Assembly (NCBI RefSeq): GCF_000004075.3
Contig: NC_026657.2
Coordinates: forward strand, 40,224,732-40,288,731
Length of the DNA stretch: 64,000 nt
DNA from: Cucumis sativus
Lineage: Eukaryota; Streptophyta; Magnoliopsida; Cucurbitales; Cucurbitaceae
Direction of reading: 5' to 3'
The notes under the pieces: generated by a model
Seen by the model: the letters and a program-made list of their open reading frames with translations, nothing else
What the model was told of the DNA's origin: nothing
Database searches by the model: none
Shown: piece by piece, positions 62,421 through 64,000 of the stretch
How positions within the stretch are numbered: position 1 is the stretch's first letter
Layout of the letters: every line of letters begins with the position of its first letter
Position numbers and translations under genes: made by a program

Positions 62421-62749
62421 ATCAAGGAATAACTAAAATAAGTCATCATTAGTTACCTGAATTTGCTTAGCTAATTAACTTTGTGATATCGTACCGACCG
62501 ACTTTTATTCATAATTTAATTTGAATATTATTTTTAATAATGTTTGTGATTTGAAGTGATCATCATATTCTCTATGATTTGTTGTTTGTTTTATTGTTTT
62601 ATTGTTCCCTTTCTTATATAATTATCTCTAGTTGATAAGTTTTGCAATCATCCTTACTAAGATTTGCATATCAAATTTTATTTTATATATAGTGAATTTC
62701 ATTTTTACGTGATTTTGATTTTATGAGGAATATCTTTCTTTTGCTTGTG

Positions 62750-62787
<38 letters not shown>

Positions 62788-62822
62788 GTATGTATGTATA
62801 TATATATGTATGTATGTATATA
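62750..62822. repeat. Compound (AT)n/(GTAT)n microsatellite
   Basis: AT runs interrupted by 'tgtatgtatgta' blocks; 72 bases in all. Confidence 0.95.
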
Positions 62823-64000
62823 TAAGTTATGGCTCTTATTTCCTTTCTTTTTCTTGTTTTTGTTTTAAACTACTCTCATAATATATAGGATCATTTGCAA
62901 AAATTGTTTTCTTCTTACCTTGTCTAAAATATATATAATTTGTTTCTGGAATTTCAGGAAAAATCGTCAATAGATAAAAACATTTATTCATAAAATTTAA
63001 CTAGAGAGGATAAGAAATAATCTCTTAAAAAGAATGTTTACCATTATAATCTATTATTTTAAAATTATTTTATGTGATATATATATATATAATAACTTGT
63101 TTTAGCGTTACGACGTTGATATATTGATAATTTTATTTAATTGTTTTAGAATGAACTTATTTGATAATATTTTTGTGTACCATATCGTGGTGGTAACCTA
63201 TATGGCAACTATCACTTCTACTTATACTTTTTTTTGTGCAATATTACGTCGTCATTAGATAATTGATTGCTTTTGTACATCATCTCCAAATATATTGTCT
63301 TCTTTACTTAATCAATTATTACATAAATTTTTAGTCTAATCTCTCATATTTTGTACATGTTAAACAGTATTTGATACATCCGAAAATGACTAAAATGAAG
63401 AAAGAATAACATGACTTAAAATTTTACCATATTAAAATATGATTGGAACAAATCTTTTTATTTATATTTACATGTAGAATATGATATTTAATGCCCTAGG
63501 ACTTGTATATAATACAATAAATAAATATTTAAGTAAAAAAACAACTCTAAATTGAAAATATTCAAAATAATCTCCTAAATTAAAATAATATACTCTAAAC
63601 ACATACGATGTTGCTAAAATAGTTTGTACTAATGATACTATGGTAACCCTCCCCATTTGATTAACTCAAAGTATCATTACTAACTTTATATATGTCTAGA
63701 ACAATCCCTAAAAAATTATGATTAGTTTTATATATATTAACAGAATTATTGAGAACAAAATTATAAATCAAGTTCAAACAATTGCATTGGTGTGAGATGA
63801 TCAAACTATATAAGTATAGATTAATTAAATTGATATAATAGTGAGTTGGATTCATTATTGAGTATGAATTTAAGCTAAAGTTTTGTCATAATTCAACCAT
63901 ATATATATGTATGTGTCTATATATATATTTTCTAGGTTGCAAAGTTCAAATTCTGACCTCCATTTGTTGTACTTAATTTCGAATTCCAATTAATCACTCG

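Larger units (their letters stand above)
57716..64000. other. 3' terminal intergenic region
   Basis: No intact gene is supported. It contains two tandem repeats (58134-58222, 58678-58833), possible coding relics at 59385-59992, repeat-rich sequence at 60005-60185, a foldback element at 62005-62420 and an (AT)/(GTAT) microsatellite at 62750-62822. The rest is AT-rich with nothing recognisable. Confidence 0.5.

Noticed and set aside
1-64000. CRISPR arrays, bacterial operons, organellar inserts, rRNA or tRNA genes
   Set aside because: No regular spacer-repeat array, no bacterial or organellar gene and no recognisable rRNA or tRNA sequence was found by reading both strands.

Overview
This is an AT-rich eudicot nuclear window with intron-split genes and no bacterial, organellar or viral gene set. 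A Cucurbitaceae genome, most likely Cucumis, is my best guess. That rests on the CYP88-type P450 array, which resembles the CYP88L enzymes of cucurbits, and on repeat families I associate with Cucumis; no database search was possible.

Layout. 1-3.5 kb: a four-exon NAC transcription factor (+), close to the NAC071/NAC096/NAC011 group. 6.2-9.6 kb: a three-exon plastid SufD gene (ABCI7) (+), whose first intron carries a decayed LINE. 10.57-11.01 kb: a broken partial copy of SufD exon 1 plus intron 1. 11.5-23.7 kb: a gene desert of AT-rich repeats. 23.8-27.8 kb: CYP88-like gene A (+). 28.8-30.6 kb: mitochondrial glycine cleavage H protein (-). 32.1-35.6 kb: CYP88-like B (-). 36.4-37.3 kb: LINE relic (-). 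40.2-43.8 kb: CYP88-like C (-), a segmental duplicate of B. 46.1-49.6 kb: CYP88-like D (+). 50.5-55.4 kb: CYP88-like E (-). 55.4-64 kb: repeats and small relics with no convincing gene.

All five P450s are complete. Each has eight exons with the same junction positions and phases, and conceptual splicing gives 489-491 residues with every junction GT-AG. Hinge, I-helix, ExxR, PxRW and haem-Cys motifs are all present. The family oxidises diterpenes (CYP88A, ent-kaurenoic acid oxidase) or triterpenes (CYP88D, CYP88L), so this looks like a tandem array of specialised-metabolism P450s that has been duplicating, converting and losing copies.

Most notable signals: exon 7 of B and D is identical over all 122 bases although the genes differ elsewhere (gene conversion); B-E have lost the acidic residue before the I-helix Thr that A keeps; the TATA box of B is destroyed in its duplicate C; G-boxes lie upstream of B, C and D, with two in a duplicated segment before D; and two or three P450 relics lie between the genes.
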